Made by a program: the position numbers and the translations under genes. The notes under the pieces were generated by a model that saw only the letters and a list, made by a program, of their open reading frames with translations, was not told the DNA's origin and ran no database searches. Shown in pieces: positions 1 to 11,709 of a DNA stretch of 64,000 nucleotides (positions are counted from its first letter, which is position 1; each line of letters opens with the position of its first letter). The stretch covers positions 1-64,000 of the forward strand of contig BPQB01000096.1 in NCBI GenBank assembly GCA_019973155.2, written 5' to 3'. The stretch is from Phanerochaete sordida (Eukaryota > Basidiomycota > Agaricomycetes > Polyporales > Phanerochaetaceae).

Positions 1-1328
1 AAAGGAAAGGGCAAGGCACGGCACGAATCGAGCCGCGCCGTCGATCTCGGCCAGCCATCGTCTGCAGCCCATCGGGCGCCGTCCGCTTGCAGCGCCCCTC
101 CCCTGCCCCCCCAGCCCCCCCGGCCCCCCCCCGGCCCCCCCCCCCCCCCGCCGACATACGCCCTCCCCGCGCGGCCCCCATGTCGCGCGCCGCGCAAACT
201 CTCGCTGGCGCATCGCCGCGCGCTGTCACGCCCCGCGCGAAGCACGCCGTGCGCACTTCTAGCCGCGTCGAAGCAGCGGCACGCGGCGCACGCCCTGCGC
301 AGCGTCGCAGGAAGGGCTGGCGCGCACATGCGCATCGGGGCGCCCGGAGCGCACACCCGCCCGCATTGCGTCGGCGGCGCGCGGATCGAAGCCTGTGCCC
401 AGCAAACCGCTCGCAACGGCGCGTCACCGATGACACCGATGACGTCGGCGCGACGCGCGAGCTACGGGGGCGCGCGCTAGAGCATGCGCACACAGTCGGG
501 GGCGGCGTACGACTATCGCGCCGCCGCCGCAAACGGCGCGCAGCCTCCCGCTGTGCTCGCGTGCGCGCAAAAATCGCGCATGCACGTTCGTCGACGCGAG
601 GCGGCGACCAGGCGCGATACGCGACGCGAGGCTCGCGCGCGGGCAGCACCATCAAACGCCACAACCGGGCAGGCGCCTAGCGGCGGCTCGTGCGCCATGC
701 GCCCGGCGACGCGGACGTGCCGGCGGCGCGCTGCTGCGACGGCGGGGGCGTGGCGGGCCCTGGTGACGTCTGCCGCTCGGGCGTGCGTGGGGGTGCGTGC
801 GGGGGTGCGGATGCGCTGCGCTGTGCCCGGCCGGAGTGCTGGCTTCGAGGGTGTGCTGCGCTCGAACGCCTGCTGTGGAGCCCGACAGAGGTGGACCCTG
901 GACCCTGCTTTGCGCGTTACGAGAGCGCGTAGACAGTCTGGGGTCGGAGGGCTGGATTTGCGTCGCGCGCTGTCTTGATGCTCGTAGTCCGTTTGTCTCG
1001 TGACGCGCAGCCTTCTCTGCAGCCAGTCTACCGGGACTACCTGGCCCCGCGTTCCGGAAAACGAGAGATAAAAGTGCGTATCGCTGCACGTCAGCAGACG
1101 TCGCGCTGCGACACCCGTCCTGCGCTCGACTGATTTCTGTCCTGGATAGGTCGCCTTCGCGCACCACGTTCGAGGTGTGATTAGCCGAGCCTCCGCAACA
1201 TAATAACTTCTGGCCGACTGCATCCGCCCTCTGCATCCGGGTGAGCTCATGCGATTCCATATACGTGGGAACGCACAGGACTTTCTGTTCTCCCGCAATC
1301 ACGTTCAGGCTGCGATAGCGACTGATTA
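1..1328. other. GC-rich region without a convincing gene
   Basis: Very CpG-rich sequence. Long open frames exist on both strands and overlap each other, but their translations are only Ala/Arg/Pro-rich and show no domain, splice pattern or paralog. I take them as consequences of few AT-rich stop codons. A poly-C tract lies near 98-150. Confidence 0.6.
98..150. repeat. Poly-C low-complexity tract
   Basis: Runs of C broken only by single G or A bases. Simple low-complexity DNA, prone to sequencing error. Confidence 0.9.
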
Positions 1329-1538
1329 GGGAATATCAGCTGGGATCTAGATGACGGAAATCCCAAAATCTCGCCCCTTCTCCTCACTCATACGTTTGTC
1401 CCCTCTCCTACCTAACACCTCAAAGTGTCTTCGAATTCACTTCGAAGACGATCTGGCACGAAAAACGTACCCAAGTTGCGGGGGAGAGTTGCGTGCGGGA
1501 GGGGGGTTTCTGTAGTCTAGATCCCCGCTGATATTCCC
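1329..1538. mobile_element. MITE-like element with inverted terminal repeats
   Basis: A 210-base segment is bounded by inverted repeats of about 23 bases. The left arm starts GGGAATATCAGC and runs to TCTAGA; the right arm starts at TCTAGA (1516) and ends GCTGATATTCCC. The arms differ at a single base. Each end is directly flanked by TA (1327-1328 and 1539-1540), the target-site duplication expected of Tc1/mariner-type elements. The interior codes for nothing recognisable, so it would be non-autonomous. No second copy was seen in the window, so the call rests on structure only. Confidence 0.5.
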
Positions 1539-3699
1539 TATTGCATATCTCGGATTGTATAGATCTGGACGTCCGATGTCTCCGTACACGCCCATACACC
1601 CTGAATGGCCCTGTCCATCTTGTGGGCACGCTTCTCTTCTCGGTGTTTAATTATGCTCTGCGCACTCTATGCGAGAAGCCCCCGCCGTAAGATGCCCAGC
1701 AAATCACACGAACGCAGGCGACGCGCGCTGCGTAATGCAGATGCGGCGCGTCGGCGCACCCGCCACGCTATCGCACCCCCGCACGCACACGGCCGCCGTC
1801 GCGCAGCACGCCTGTGCGCGTCGGCCCGGGACGCGGACGGCGTCGTACGCAGGGCCGCCCCTGGCAGCGGCGCGTGCCCAGGGTGTGCAGGCCCGCGCCA
1901 GCTTCGATCGTGTTGCGGACCCTGCACGTCTGGCATCCGCTGCGATCCCACAGGCGATCCCACGTCCGTCGCGGTATCGCTGGTGCAGCTGCACGCGCGC
2001 GCGCTACGAGATGTGTATCTGCCCATCGAGCACACACCGGCGCGTACGCACGAAAAGGCGAGCGTCCGCGCGCAGCGGCCCTCCCGCACTTCCGCACCGC
2101 CAGGGCCGCGCCCGCGCCCCTGGGACGGCCCCACCCCGCCAAGGCCGCCGCCGCCTCTCCCGCGGACCCTGCCGGCGACCACGTCCGCGCGCCGCGCGCG
2201 GGCGTGCCACCGCCCAGGGTAGAGAGCACACGTACGTGCCGCAGGGCCAGCGCGGCAGGCGTGCCGTCACGCGCCACCCGTCGATCCCGGCGCTGCCCCA
2301 CCGCCAGGCGCGATACAGTGGCGCGCCGCCCCTGAATTTCGCGCGTCAGCGGCCCGCAGCGCATCGCGCTCGGGGCGACATGGCGATGCAGCATGGAAGG
2401 GGAAGGGCACGGGAGGCCCGCGCGATCGATGCGCTGCGCGCGCCCGCCGGCGCGATAGGCCTGCCACACGCAATATCCGCTCTTCGCGCGCGCACCTGCC
2501 GCATGCGGGCGCGCGGGCGCGCGCAGAACACGCGCGGCGCGCGGCGTGGGTGTGCGTGGAGCCGCACCGAAGGCGGGCTGGCGCGTCTGTCTCGTAATGC
2601 GGGCGGGCGCGTTGGCCCGCAGAGCACGGTGCGCCGCCGTGGCTGTGAGGATGATGCAATGCGGCAGGGCTGGGTGATAACGGGCCTGTGCAGCTGGGCG
2701 CCGCCCAGGACGGCGGGCGCACACGCTGGGGGGTCGTCCCCGCCGATCGCGCGCTGCGCCCGGCCTGGGACTGCCTGGAACGCGCTGACAGCGGTCTGAT
2801 CGTCTGTGCGCGGTGGCGCGGCTGGGGCGGGGAGAACGGGAGCTGGTGGTGTGGCACGTCGTGCCCTGGAATGACCTCAATACGGCTGGTGCCAGGGTTC
2901 CGCGGTACTCAGGGTCCAGCCCGCAGGCACGCAGTCAGCTGGGCGATCGCAGGGGACGTGCATCTGAATCAGCGTCGAACATGAAAAGTCAATTTTGACA
3001 CGTGCGGCCCAGGAGGAACAGGGTGCCAAGGCGTCGCCCATTCAGTCGCGGACGTCCACTTTTAATATTCGACGGGGATCAAGAAGCCGTGAACGGGGAT
3101 CTGGCGACAGGTCAGATGAAGGTAATATACCCGTGCTCGGAATATAAGGGTTACGTATAGAAAACTGGGAGACCTAACCAGAATGGGGTGGCGGGAGTGA
3201 AGAATGAGCGGGTTGCGGTATCCGATGTTAATGACGGCAACCGGGAGTGTCTGCAGCCTGACCTTGCCAGTCGGTCTTCCCGGGCATTGCTTCGTCTGTA
3301 CACCGTGGGCACCATGCAGCAATACAAGTGGCCAAGGTGGAATCCGCATTTACGCCGCACTCTGGCAATTCTTCTGTGAAGTCGAACGCCTCGCGCGCCT
3401 TGTCAGCTTCTTCGAGATGCGTCTATGGGAAGCCTACGCTTCTCCCTTCTACTACTGTTGAGATGTATTCAGATGGCCTCGCGTCTAAGCACGGCTGTAG
3501 AGTCCGAAGGGTTTGGGTCGGGTATGGGACATCATCACTATCCTGTGACGACGGTACGGTATAAGTATCAGATACATACGAAGAAATAAATATATGATTC
3601 AACGGTTCTTCGCCTCTCGGGCAGGGAGAGCGGCGCGGCAGCCCATCTGCGCCAATATCAGCCCGATTGGCTGTCAGAGGCAGGAGAAGACTGGTGTAC
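1539..3699. other. Region without a convincing gene
   Basis: The 1.67-2.88 kb part is open in several frames on both strands at once, a GC artefact with Arg/Ala/Pro-rich nonsense translations. From about 3.0 kb the base composition becomes ordinary. I see no domain-bearing exon chain here. The last few hundred bases may hold the decayed tail of the DUF6533 relic that follows. Confidence 0.5.
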
Positions 3700-4960
3700 G
3701 AAGTGAGGGCGTTGGCGTATTGTGGCGCGCAGGCCCAAACCATCATGATGTCCTTGGAAGTGCTGCAGAGCGAGTGGCGAGCAATTTTGCGAAGGGCAAG
3801 TCGTCGCCCACATTATGACCTAACTTATTAGAACGTCCAATCGGTACGGAAGGCACCCGAGGAAGCTCACCTGTTGCTAGCTATCCTGGATATCAATGAC
3901 AAGGCGATGAGCTGACCGCGGCTTCTCTACGCCTGGCGCGCGACTGGAGCTAGGCGTATAGGCTCGTACACGAGGCCTGGACTCCAAAATAAAGACAAGA
4001 ATAGGATGGGGAGCCCGATACATGCATCGGCGTTGGGTTTTCTGTGGCAGGCCTGGCACTTGCCTTGTATATCACTCATCGTCATATCTGTGAGCATTGC
4101 TTCGGGAGCAACGTAGAGATAGCATGCGACGATCAGAAAGAGCAGAATCTTTCGTTTCCGTTCGTATAGCACATATGACTGGCAATTCGGTCAAACCCTA
4201 GAGGGCTGCGCCGCGTGGAGAAGAACGCACTCGGAGCCGCAAATCAGTATTATTTGGCAGCGGATCGCTCCCGCTCAGGTATAGGTAGCGACGCACTTTG
4301 TACGGCGACAGCAGCTGCGTGAACCGTGAGCCGGTGCTTCCCCGTCGGACGTCATATGCAGACGTGGACTATCCCGTCGCACATAAGTTACATCGCACCG
4401 TGTCAGCACTCCGACATCATCTTGCTAGCGGAGATAGCTCACATCTACAGGGCCGGATAGATTGCCAGCACGACCCTCGAAACAATTCCGCTCGCAGGCT
4501 GACCTTCTAAGGATTCAACCACTTGGGGTAAACGGTCCTACTGTATGTAAGCCAGTTTATAACGCCTCAGATAGCTATACGAAGTGAATGATGCCTTACG
4601 TATTGCATTCTCACCCATTCATAGAACGAGGATCCGAACGTCTGTCCTGTAAGGACGTCTGCATTCGACTTCAACGAAGCGAAGGTGTCACACACTAAAC
4701 TATACATCCAAAAGATAGGCCGGACCTTGTATCATCTTCATACCAGACCGAACTAATGATACTCGATTTTCGTTGAGATGTGGCGATGGAAAGCTGCGGT
4801 GGCGCACCTCGATTCAGATGTCTAGGCTGATTTCTACGCATATCAGCGCGGGCCGCGCGTTCAGGCCGGCATTTTTGCATCTTGATTGTAGAAAAGTAGC
4901 CCGATGGTTTCCCTTCTGGACTCTGCCAATCTCCATAACGTACGGCCCACGCTGCGTGGT
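3700..4960 (-). pseudogene. DUF6533-type membrane protein, decayed copy
   Basis: Fragments of the same gene as the two intact copies downstream appear in the right order on the minus strand. They are an N-terminal piece near 4885-4945, a segment ending SVWYEDD near 4740 (the counterpart of the intact IELVWTTD motif), a piece ALYERKRKILLFLIV near 4140-4175, the hallmark SPGLVYEPI near 3965-3985, and MMVWACAPQYA near 3720-3745. Several stops and shifted frames separate them and splice sites are lost, so this is a relic. The alternative, an active gene with unusual splicing, is unlikely. Confidence 0.7.
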
Positions 4961-5643
4961 GGTCGCGGATCCTACTTACGGACGCTGGCGCACCGATAGC
5001 GCGATCCCTGCAGACGCCGCGAGGCGCAAGGTGGACGTGTCGGCATGGCCAGCCAGGATACATGGCTGCAGGGCAGGGTGCCCCACTGGGCAGCTGCACG
5101 CCAAGTATATACTGTAAGTGCTGCCCCGTCGCTGGTGCTGGCTTGGCAGACTCGACGGACGCACCTCACATTTGTCTCGCATTTAGGCACCACCCAGTCT
5201 TCTTGCGTTCTTAATTCTATCAAAGGGCTAGGTGCTGGTGCCGCGATATGATAGCGTGGCGTATGCAAGCTTGAGCACGCCGCCTCAGCTTGCGCGGCTC
5301 GCGGCTGCCTTCAAGCGACTGCTAAGTAGGTTTCAGATCTCTGAGAGTGGTGCTGCGAACGCTGTTGCACTCATTTTTCCGCTTCGCTGATACCGTAAAG
5401 TTTGCGATAGAACAAGAAAATTAGTGCTGGGGGACAGAGCGGACTATGCTGTGTCCAGCCTTTTTGCCGCGCGCACCGGATTTCGCATGGCGCCCAAGCG
5501 GCGCCTGCGCACGCGCTGGCGCTTGTCGCGAACGGATGACGGGGCGGCTCGCCCGAGCCGCCGCGCACTGCTCTTGACAACACCCATCGTGTCCATCTCC
5601 CCCCACACACCCCTCGCACACGCCCATCACACTCACGAACGCG
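4961..5643. other. Intergenic region
   Basis: Lies between the decayed membrane-protein copy and the ankyrin gene. It serves as upstream sequence for the plus-strand gene and may contain degraded upstream sequence of the relic. No gene seen. Confidence 0.5.
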
Positions 5644-6477
5644 ATGGCCGACGACGACACGAAGGGCGCGAGCAACAGTGAGCGCGGGCCATCGCTGCGT
5701 GCGCGCGGAGGAAGCTGAAGCGGGCTTGCTGACGCACAGACGAGATCCTGATCCACGCGGTGCGCGAGGACAACGAGGACATGCTGCTCGAGCTGTTTGA
5801 GAAGGGTGGCTTTGACATCAACTACCAGGACGGGTGCGTGTGCTGCTCCTACCCGCCCACCTGCGACTGACCGGGCGGGCAGCCTCGGGAACACTGGTGC
5901 GTAGCGTCCCGCCGTCCGCCCTCGCCCTCTCTGACGGCCGCGCCACAGCTCTGCACTACGCGTACGTGTGTGCCTGCTCTGGGGCGCGCGGCACGGCGGG
6001 CTGACCGCGCACAGCGCCTCGCTCGGCAGCACGGCGGTGCTCGAGCACATCCTGTCGCACGACGAGTGCGACGTCGACCCGATCAACCGCATAGAGCGCG
6101 CGACGCCGCTGCACCTCGCCGTCAAGCTCGAGGACCCCGAGCTCCGGCATTTCGTCGTCGAGAGCCTGCTCGACGCGGGCGCGGACACCTTGTGAGTGCG
6201 CGTGGGCCGCGCGGGCGCGGCGGGTGTGCTGACGCGCGCGGCAGCATCAAGGACAAGAACGGCGAGACCGTCGTCGACCTCGTGCCAGACGAGGACAAGG
6301 AGACGTTGGCGCTCATTCGCAGGGCGCGCGCGCAAGCGACGAGGTCTCAGGAGGACGTGGTCAATGGTACGTGACCTTATCGCTAGACCTGGAAGGTAAC
6401 CCTGACCAGCGTTCGCTCACTCAGACGACGACGACGACGAGCCTGGATCAGGATCAGAAGAGGAAGAGGAAGATTAG
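5644..6477 (+). CDS. Small ankyrin-repeat protein
   Basis: Seven exons (5644-5677, 5740-5833, 5883-5896, 5949-5961, 6015-6191, 6245-6366, 6425-6477) join in frame to 168 codons. The protein starts MADDDTKGASN, then carries ankyrin repeats with the signature GLGNTALHYAA (spread over three exons), ATPLHLAV and DKNGETVVDLV, and ends in an acidic tail (DDDDDEPGSGSEEEEED). Ankyrin repeats bind proteins, so the role is probably as an adaptor; size and acidic end resemble the conserved fungal YGL242C/SPAC105.02c-like proteins, a resemblance recalled and not tested. Two micro-exons of 14 and 13 bases are needed to complete the first repeat and would be missed by most gene finders. It is transcribed opposite to the membrane-protein copies on both sides. 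Confidence 0.85.
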
Positions 6478-6847
6478 AAGGAACAGGACCACGGATGGAA
6501 GACAATTAATGTAGACTACTCATGGAAATAACCAACCACCAACTACAAGTAGAACATAGACATTAGTCTGATCACAGGAGGGGATGAGCTCGTCTTCCTT
6601 GAATGTCGTTCGTATCGCTGACGAGCAGTGTCTCGCTGACGCATCGGGCAACCACCTTTTCCCCTGAGTGTATGAGTTTGCGCGTGCAGGTAGCCTTCTG
6701 CCAACACAGTGTTCCGGCTCTCGAGTTCGGAGCATCGTCAAGTCCGTGTGGTGAAACCAGCCATGACCCACTGTGTCCTCACATTGGTCGCGATGCAGGC
6801 CTCGAAGGCTATCAAAGTCCTGTGTAATGTCTAACGTGAACCCAGGC
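6478..6847. other. Intergenic region between convergent genes
   Basis: 3' flanks of the plus-strand ankyrin gene and the minus-strand membrane-protein gene. No further feature recognised. Confidence 0.5.
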
Positions 6848-8636
6848 CTATACAATTCGCTGCGCACATTTAGCACGACTACATCCGCTGAACTCAGCAG
6901 AGTGTACGGAGTCCACGTGCGTCGTGTCCTCCGAGAACGTGGTGTGTTGGAGCCCTGAGTCCGTACAAAACTGCAGCGTCCCCTCGACGCGCGGATGTCC
7001 CCAGGAAGGGCGCCGAAGATAGCGCGAAGGGCCGCCCGGGCGGCCGGCAGGAGAGGGCGTGGTGAAGGTCTCCATGATATACGAGTCGGGCCCGCCCTGC
7101 ACGTAGACGGCCTCGCGCATGTTCAGCATCAGCCGGCTGCCGAGCAGCGAGGGCAGGGCGGCGGACCACCTGCGCGGCCGCCCGTCAGTACGGCCGCCGG
7201 GGACAGAGGGCAGACAACGCACGGGTTGAACAGGTTGATCCACTCCGGCTCATGCGCCCAGATGACGGTGCTGACCAGGAGCTCCACAAATATTCTGGAG
7301 GACGGTCAGGCGGACGCGGAGTGGAGACGTGTCGGTGCACCCACACTGCGAAGTAGATGAGACTGCGGGGCGTAGGTCAGCGTCGGCGAGTCGAAGTACG
7401 CGCGAACGTGCGCACCTGTCGCGGGCCATCCTGACAATCAGCGGCACGCTCGGCTCGTCCCGCTTGCCCCAAGCCTTGTACGCCACGAGCCCAAATAATA
7501 TTGGCTCGTACACGAGACCGGGAATCCAGAACACAGAGGAGACCGAGAGGAGTGCCTGGTAGGCACAGCCTGTCTCGGTGGATATGATTGGGATGCCTAC
7601 GTCGATGTCGAAGCTGAACTTCCGCGAGATGGCAAGTGCCACGTACCTTGCAGATGGCTCATGGTCATGCCAATGAGAATCGCCATCGCACTGACTTCGA
7701 GCGAGCACATCACGATAAGGAAGATCAGGATCTTCCGACTTTGCTCGTAAAGAGCGTATATCTAGGTCGGCTGTGAGCGAGAGCGAAACACGACGCTGCG
7801 ACAAAAGACCTACCCGGAGCTGTAGGATAACTACGTCCGGTTAGACTACGTTCACCGTGATATATGTCAGACGGCGGCCCACTTTGAACAGCGAGCGTGG
7901 CCAGAGTTGTTCTGCGAGACAATGTGAGCAGATATTATTGCTTAAAATGGATCGTAGAACGTACACTATCGCATCACACATAAGGTATACGACACACCTA
8001 TCTCGCGATGTCAGCACTAGTAGCGCTATGCCTTGCCAACGAGACGAGCGCACATCTAAATATCAGATCGAGGCGTAAGCAGTGCTCCAAGTCTCAGATA
8101 GCTAGCTAACCTTGGAGGTATCAAGACCGGGAGGAAAGAAAGGAACTGCGTAACGCAACCATCAGGACCCTCACCAGCTGGGAGACCAAGTATTTTCACG
8201 TACTGCAGTCCCAGATATAGTAAAGCCACGCAAAGAATCTGTTCTGCTGAGACGTCAGGATCAGATAATTCCGAGTGAAAACCGGACGTACAAAGATATA
8301 GAGCCAAAACGCGGGGCGCTTCTTGTCCTTCATCCACACCAGGGGTATCTAACAGCGGGAAGCCACCGTAAGATCGTGGCGGAAAGTTTGACGCCACCCG
8401 TGGCGTACCTCGCGGTCCAGGCTGATAACTGCTGCCGTCAGCGAGCGCCGCACGCAGAACACAATCATGACATACGGTGATCGTAGAAGAGGAGCCCGAT
8501 CGCAGCAGCTCTGGATCGCTTGCCGTACGCAACTGCGGCGCGCATGAGCCGCCGTCTGGTGCAGATCAGACAGGTGATGCTCACGGGCGGTGTTGTACGA
8601 GAGCGAGAGCTCGGGCGATGCTGCAGGAGGGGCCAT
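6848..8636 (-). CDS. DUF6533-type multi-pass membrane protein (copy 2)
   Basis: Many short exons. Start at 8636 (MAPPAASPELSLSYN), then LAYGKRSRAAAIGLLFYDH, LISLDRE, IPLVWMKDKKRPAFWLYIF, NRFFAWLYYIWD, VVILQLR, IYALYEQSRKILIFLIV and a long exon with STETGCAYQALLSVSSVFW and PGLVYEPILFGLVAYKAW. The last exon begins WSAALPSLLGSRLMLNM and runs to a stop at 6848. The FYDHLISLDREIxLVW and NRFFA pattern is the N-terminal signature of the basidiomycete DUF6533 family of multi-pass integral membrane proteins of unknown function. Intron positions match copy 3. Between FAV and IFVELLVS about 20 residues present in copy 3 are missing, so one membrane segment may be lost or lie in an exon I could not place. 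The exon that follows NRFFAWLYYIWD is uncertain. The C-terminal tail differs from copy 3. Confidence 0.7.
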
Positions 8637-9434
8637 GGCGTGGCGCGGGTGGCGGTACGGTGCTGGCCGGTACGCTCAGGTCGGATGCATCGCAGACGGG
8701 GGGCTGCCGTGGCGAAACCGTCAGCCGCCGCGATATATACCGTGCGCCTGGCGGCTGTCGGATTCGGCAAAACATTGCGGCCTGCGAACGTGGGAAACGT
8801 CCTGTGGAAGACCCTGAGGCTGGTCCTCCAACCCTGCCGCGTCGCGTTGGCTTGGTACGTCCTGCTCCGTCATCAGGGTCGTCAGTCAGGCTCCCCGCTC
8901 GTCGCTCCGAGCACAAACGGACGAACGGGCTGCGGGCACACGTCGAACCTCCTGAAGGCTAATCGAACTCTTGGGTCGTGCTGTAGCTCCTCCGCGTGGA
9001 GCGTTCTGCTGTGTGGGGCATCACCAAGAAGAAGCTACAAAGATCAGGGCAGCGCTGGCTATGGTATGGCCGCGATCAAAGGGGCGCCACTTGCCAGCAC
9101 GAGGGAATAATCATGAGACATCATGTCCTCGGCACGGCCACGGAGCGCCAGGACTCTGCGAACGTCAATGTGGTCGTCAGCAAGGACACGAGCACTTGTC
9201 AGCCTGAGCACTCACCGAGAGAGTTGATCACCTTCCATAGAGCGTGCGTCTTCCAGAAGGCGCAGTGCGCAGACAGCTGTCTCGCTTTCATACCGCAGTC
9301 GTCAATCCGCAGGCCGACGGCCGCTCCGAAGATACCTTCCGAAGTCGCGAAGTTCGTGCGGAATCTCGGACTTCACTCGAATATCTGCTGCGCCTCATTG
9401 TGCTCCTCGCATCCTGTCATACATCCTGCATCTT
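8637..9434. other. Intergenic region between tandem copies
   Basis: About 800 bases between copy 2 (5' end) and copy 3 (3' end). It must contain the copy 2 promoter. Nothing else recognised. Confidence 0.5.
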
Positions 9435-11056
9435 TTACGACATTACTTCCAGCTCGTGCTCTTCTTCAGGGACACCGGGCGTACTGCCTTGCTGTGCGTA
9501 CGTGATGTAGGGCGATACGTCCGTGAAGGTCTCCATTATGTAGGTGTCCGCAGAACCCTTTTTGAGGACAGCTGCGCGCATGTTGAGCATGAGCCGGCTT
9601 CCGAGCAAGCTAGGGAGCGCGGCGGACCACCTATGCCGATGTCAGCCCTCTTGTCCTCGTATGTCCTCGGCCCGTCAGGCACTCACGGGTTTATGATATT
9701 GATGTACTCCGGGGCGCGCGACCAGATGATTGTGCTTACAAGCAACTCGGCGAACACACTGCGCAAGTACGTCAGAGACGCATAGGCGGTGAGCTTCGTG
9801 ACGATGTTCACGTACGCCACGAAATAGAATAAACTGTCTCGGGCGATGCGCCTGACGAGCGGAATGGTGGGTTGCCGTTGGAACGGGGCCCATGCCTTGT
9901 ACGCGACCAGCGCGAAGAGAACCGGCTCGTAAACGAGGCCAGGGATCCAGAAAAGCGATGAGACCGAGAGTAGTCCCTGGTAAGCGCAACCATTCGCAGT
10001 AGACTTCAGGGGGAGGCCTGCCGGAAGGATCAGTTAGGGTTCCCAAGCATCAAGATGTTTGCCAAACCTTCGAGGTGGCTCATGGTGACACCGATGAGCA
10101 CGGCCATGACTGCTATCTCGAGTGCACAGCACGTGAGAAGCAGGATAAGAATTATACGGCTGCGTTCATACAGAGCGTAGATCTTGTGCGGGAAGAGGTA
10201 AAATTAGCATCAAACAAATACACAGATAGAGACGCCTACTCTGAGCTGTAGGATAACTTCGCTGGCGTGAGAGGAGGCTGAAGAGAGTAATTGATGTACA
10301 ATGCCTTGTACAGACAAAGTCGAGAGAGTCGTCCTGTACATGTGGGCATCTCGGTCAGCGAGAGCACTGGACGTTCACGAATTGCGACGTACACAATCGC
10401 ATCACACATGAGGTATATGACACAGCTGGTTCCATAACGACGTTAGCGACAGCACCTACGGGCTCAGATACAGGACACCTACATCTGAAGACGTGATCAT
10501 GGATTTGCGACTATATTTCAATCATAGCAATCACTCACATTCGAAGGCGTCCGGCCAGCGGGAGTTATCGGAACTAAGTTGAGTGGTCATGTCGATAAAG
10601 TTTGGAATGAGAGCAGCAATATACGTACTCGTGTCGAAGATATAGTATGCTAGAGCAAAGAACCGGTTCTGCGGAACGTGTCAGATATTCAGTGGAGCTG
10701 CGTTGGCGAGATCGGAATACTCACGAAGATATATAACCAGAAGGCGGGTCGCCTCTTGTCGGTAGTCCATACCAGCTCAATCTGCCGCGGAATTAGCTCG
10801 AAACAAGAAGCTGCCAGCGTCACGGCATTACCTCGCGGTCCAAGCTAATTACTAACGCAAGACAAGCGTTAGTGTAAAACGCACGGAGTGCAATGATCAC
10901 GTACGGTGGTCGTAGAATAGTAGGCCTATAGCAGCACCCCTGGATTGTTTTCCAATCGCAACTAGGTCTTACCATCAGCTTATTGCTCCTCGCAAGGCAA
11001 ACAATGAACTTACGCGCGTTGATATACGAGAGTGAAAGTCCAGACGTCGTGCTCAT
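9435..11056 (-). CDS. DUF6533-type multi-pass membrane protein (copy 3)
   Basis: Starts at 11056 (MSTTSGLSLSYINA); an in-frame ATG at 11101 would add 15 residues. Exons read LAIGKQSRGAAIGLLFYDH, LISLDRE, IELVWTTDKRRPAFWLYIF, NRFFALAYYIFDT, PCVIYLMCDAIVYVA, EVILQLR and IYALYERSRIILILLLTC. A long exon holds NGCAYQGLLSVSSLFW, PGLVYEPVLFALVAYKAW and STIIWSRAPEYINIINP. The last exon, from WSAALPSLLGSRLMLNM, ends in EEEHELEVMS and a stop at 9435. Hydrophobic segments fit a seven-helix-like membrane protein of the DUF6533 family, function unknown. Donor and acceptor signals are good and all major segments are present, so this copy looks intact. Exons around 10270-10600 are the least certain. Confidence 0.75.
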
Positions 11057-11580
11057 GGCTGCCGCAGACAGCTCACGGAAGAGGCGGGAAAAGGGTGCCA
11101 AGTCATGGGTTCTCGGCGCCGAAGTTTTTGGCCACCTGCTGCCACCTGATACGAATCATACCATATCATTCTCCGATGGAATGGGGGAAAACGGATATCC
11201 AACGGGGCTCCTTTGTGGGAATTGCTGCCCTCAGCAGCGCTATGCGGCCGATCCAATCAGCGCCTGCCTTACGAGAACGCTACGGGAACAACTGGCGTGA
11301 TTGGGAAACGGGTCAGGCATAGCAGGTCGCCAAGGGTATCCACGCGGACTTGGCAACCCGCGATGATGTAGGCCGGTACTTGGCCACGCAGGCAATGCAG
11401 CGTATGTCCTAGGAATGGCGAGTCAACAGTGTCAGCCATAAGATAGCAGATGGACGCAGGAAAGCCGACATCGCCGTCGTCCATTAAATCTGTAGGAGGT
11501 ATCAGTAGCAAGTTACGAGCAACGAACTCACTGCTCTGCGGGAATTGCCATGGCTGATCCGCGACGAAAAAGATCCAAAG
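11057..11580. other. Intergenic region
   Basis: Upstream of DUF6533 copy 3 and downstream of the U6 gene, both on the minus strand. A short minus-strand open frame near 11269-11511 has no recognisable domain and is not called. Confidence 0.5.
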
Positions 11581-11596
11581 AAAAGGTTAACAATAA

Positions 11597-11654
11597 ATAT
11601 TGAGACCCGTAGGTCTACCACTCCGGGAAAGCGTGTCATCCTTGTGCAGGGGCC

Positions 11655-11685
<31 letters not shown>

Positions 11686-11709
11686 TTCGTATGTCACCCC
11701 GAAGGGGAC
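11597..11709 (-). ncRNA. U6 spliceosomal snRNA
   Basis: On the minus strand the universally conserved U6 core is present: AATTGGAACGATACAGAG followed by ACAGAGAAGATTAGCATGG, then CCCCTGCACAAGGATGACAC. These are the ACAGAGA box (5' splice-site pairing), the U4/U2 pairing region and the internal stem-loop. The 5' end forms the usual capped-end hairpin CCCC-TTCG-GGG, so transcription should start at about 11709. The 3' end is less certain. After GACACGC the sequence departs from the vertebrate form and contains a perfect hairpin AGACC-TACG-GGTCT (about 11606-11619) and then an AT-rich stretch; a T4 run lies at 11581-11584. RNA polymerase III would transcribe it; no TATA box is obvious upstream. 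Confidence 0.93.

Noticed and set aside
513..1298. Long open frames on both strands in the first 1.3 kb
   Set aside because: Overlapping frames with Arg/Ala/Pro-rich translations in CpG-rich DNA; no domain, start context or splice evidence.
1669..2880. Open frames of about 370 codons on plus and minus strands
   Set aside because: Several frames are open at once in GC-rich sequence; the translations look random.
3062..3746. Minus-strand small open frames
   Set aside because: No domain; at most the decayed C-terminal region of the DUF6533 relic.
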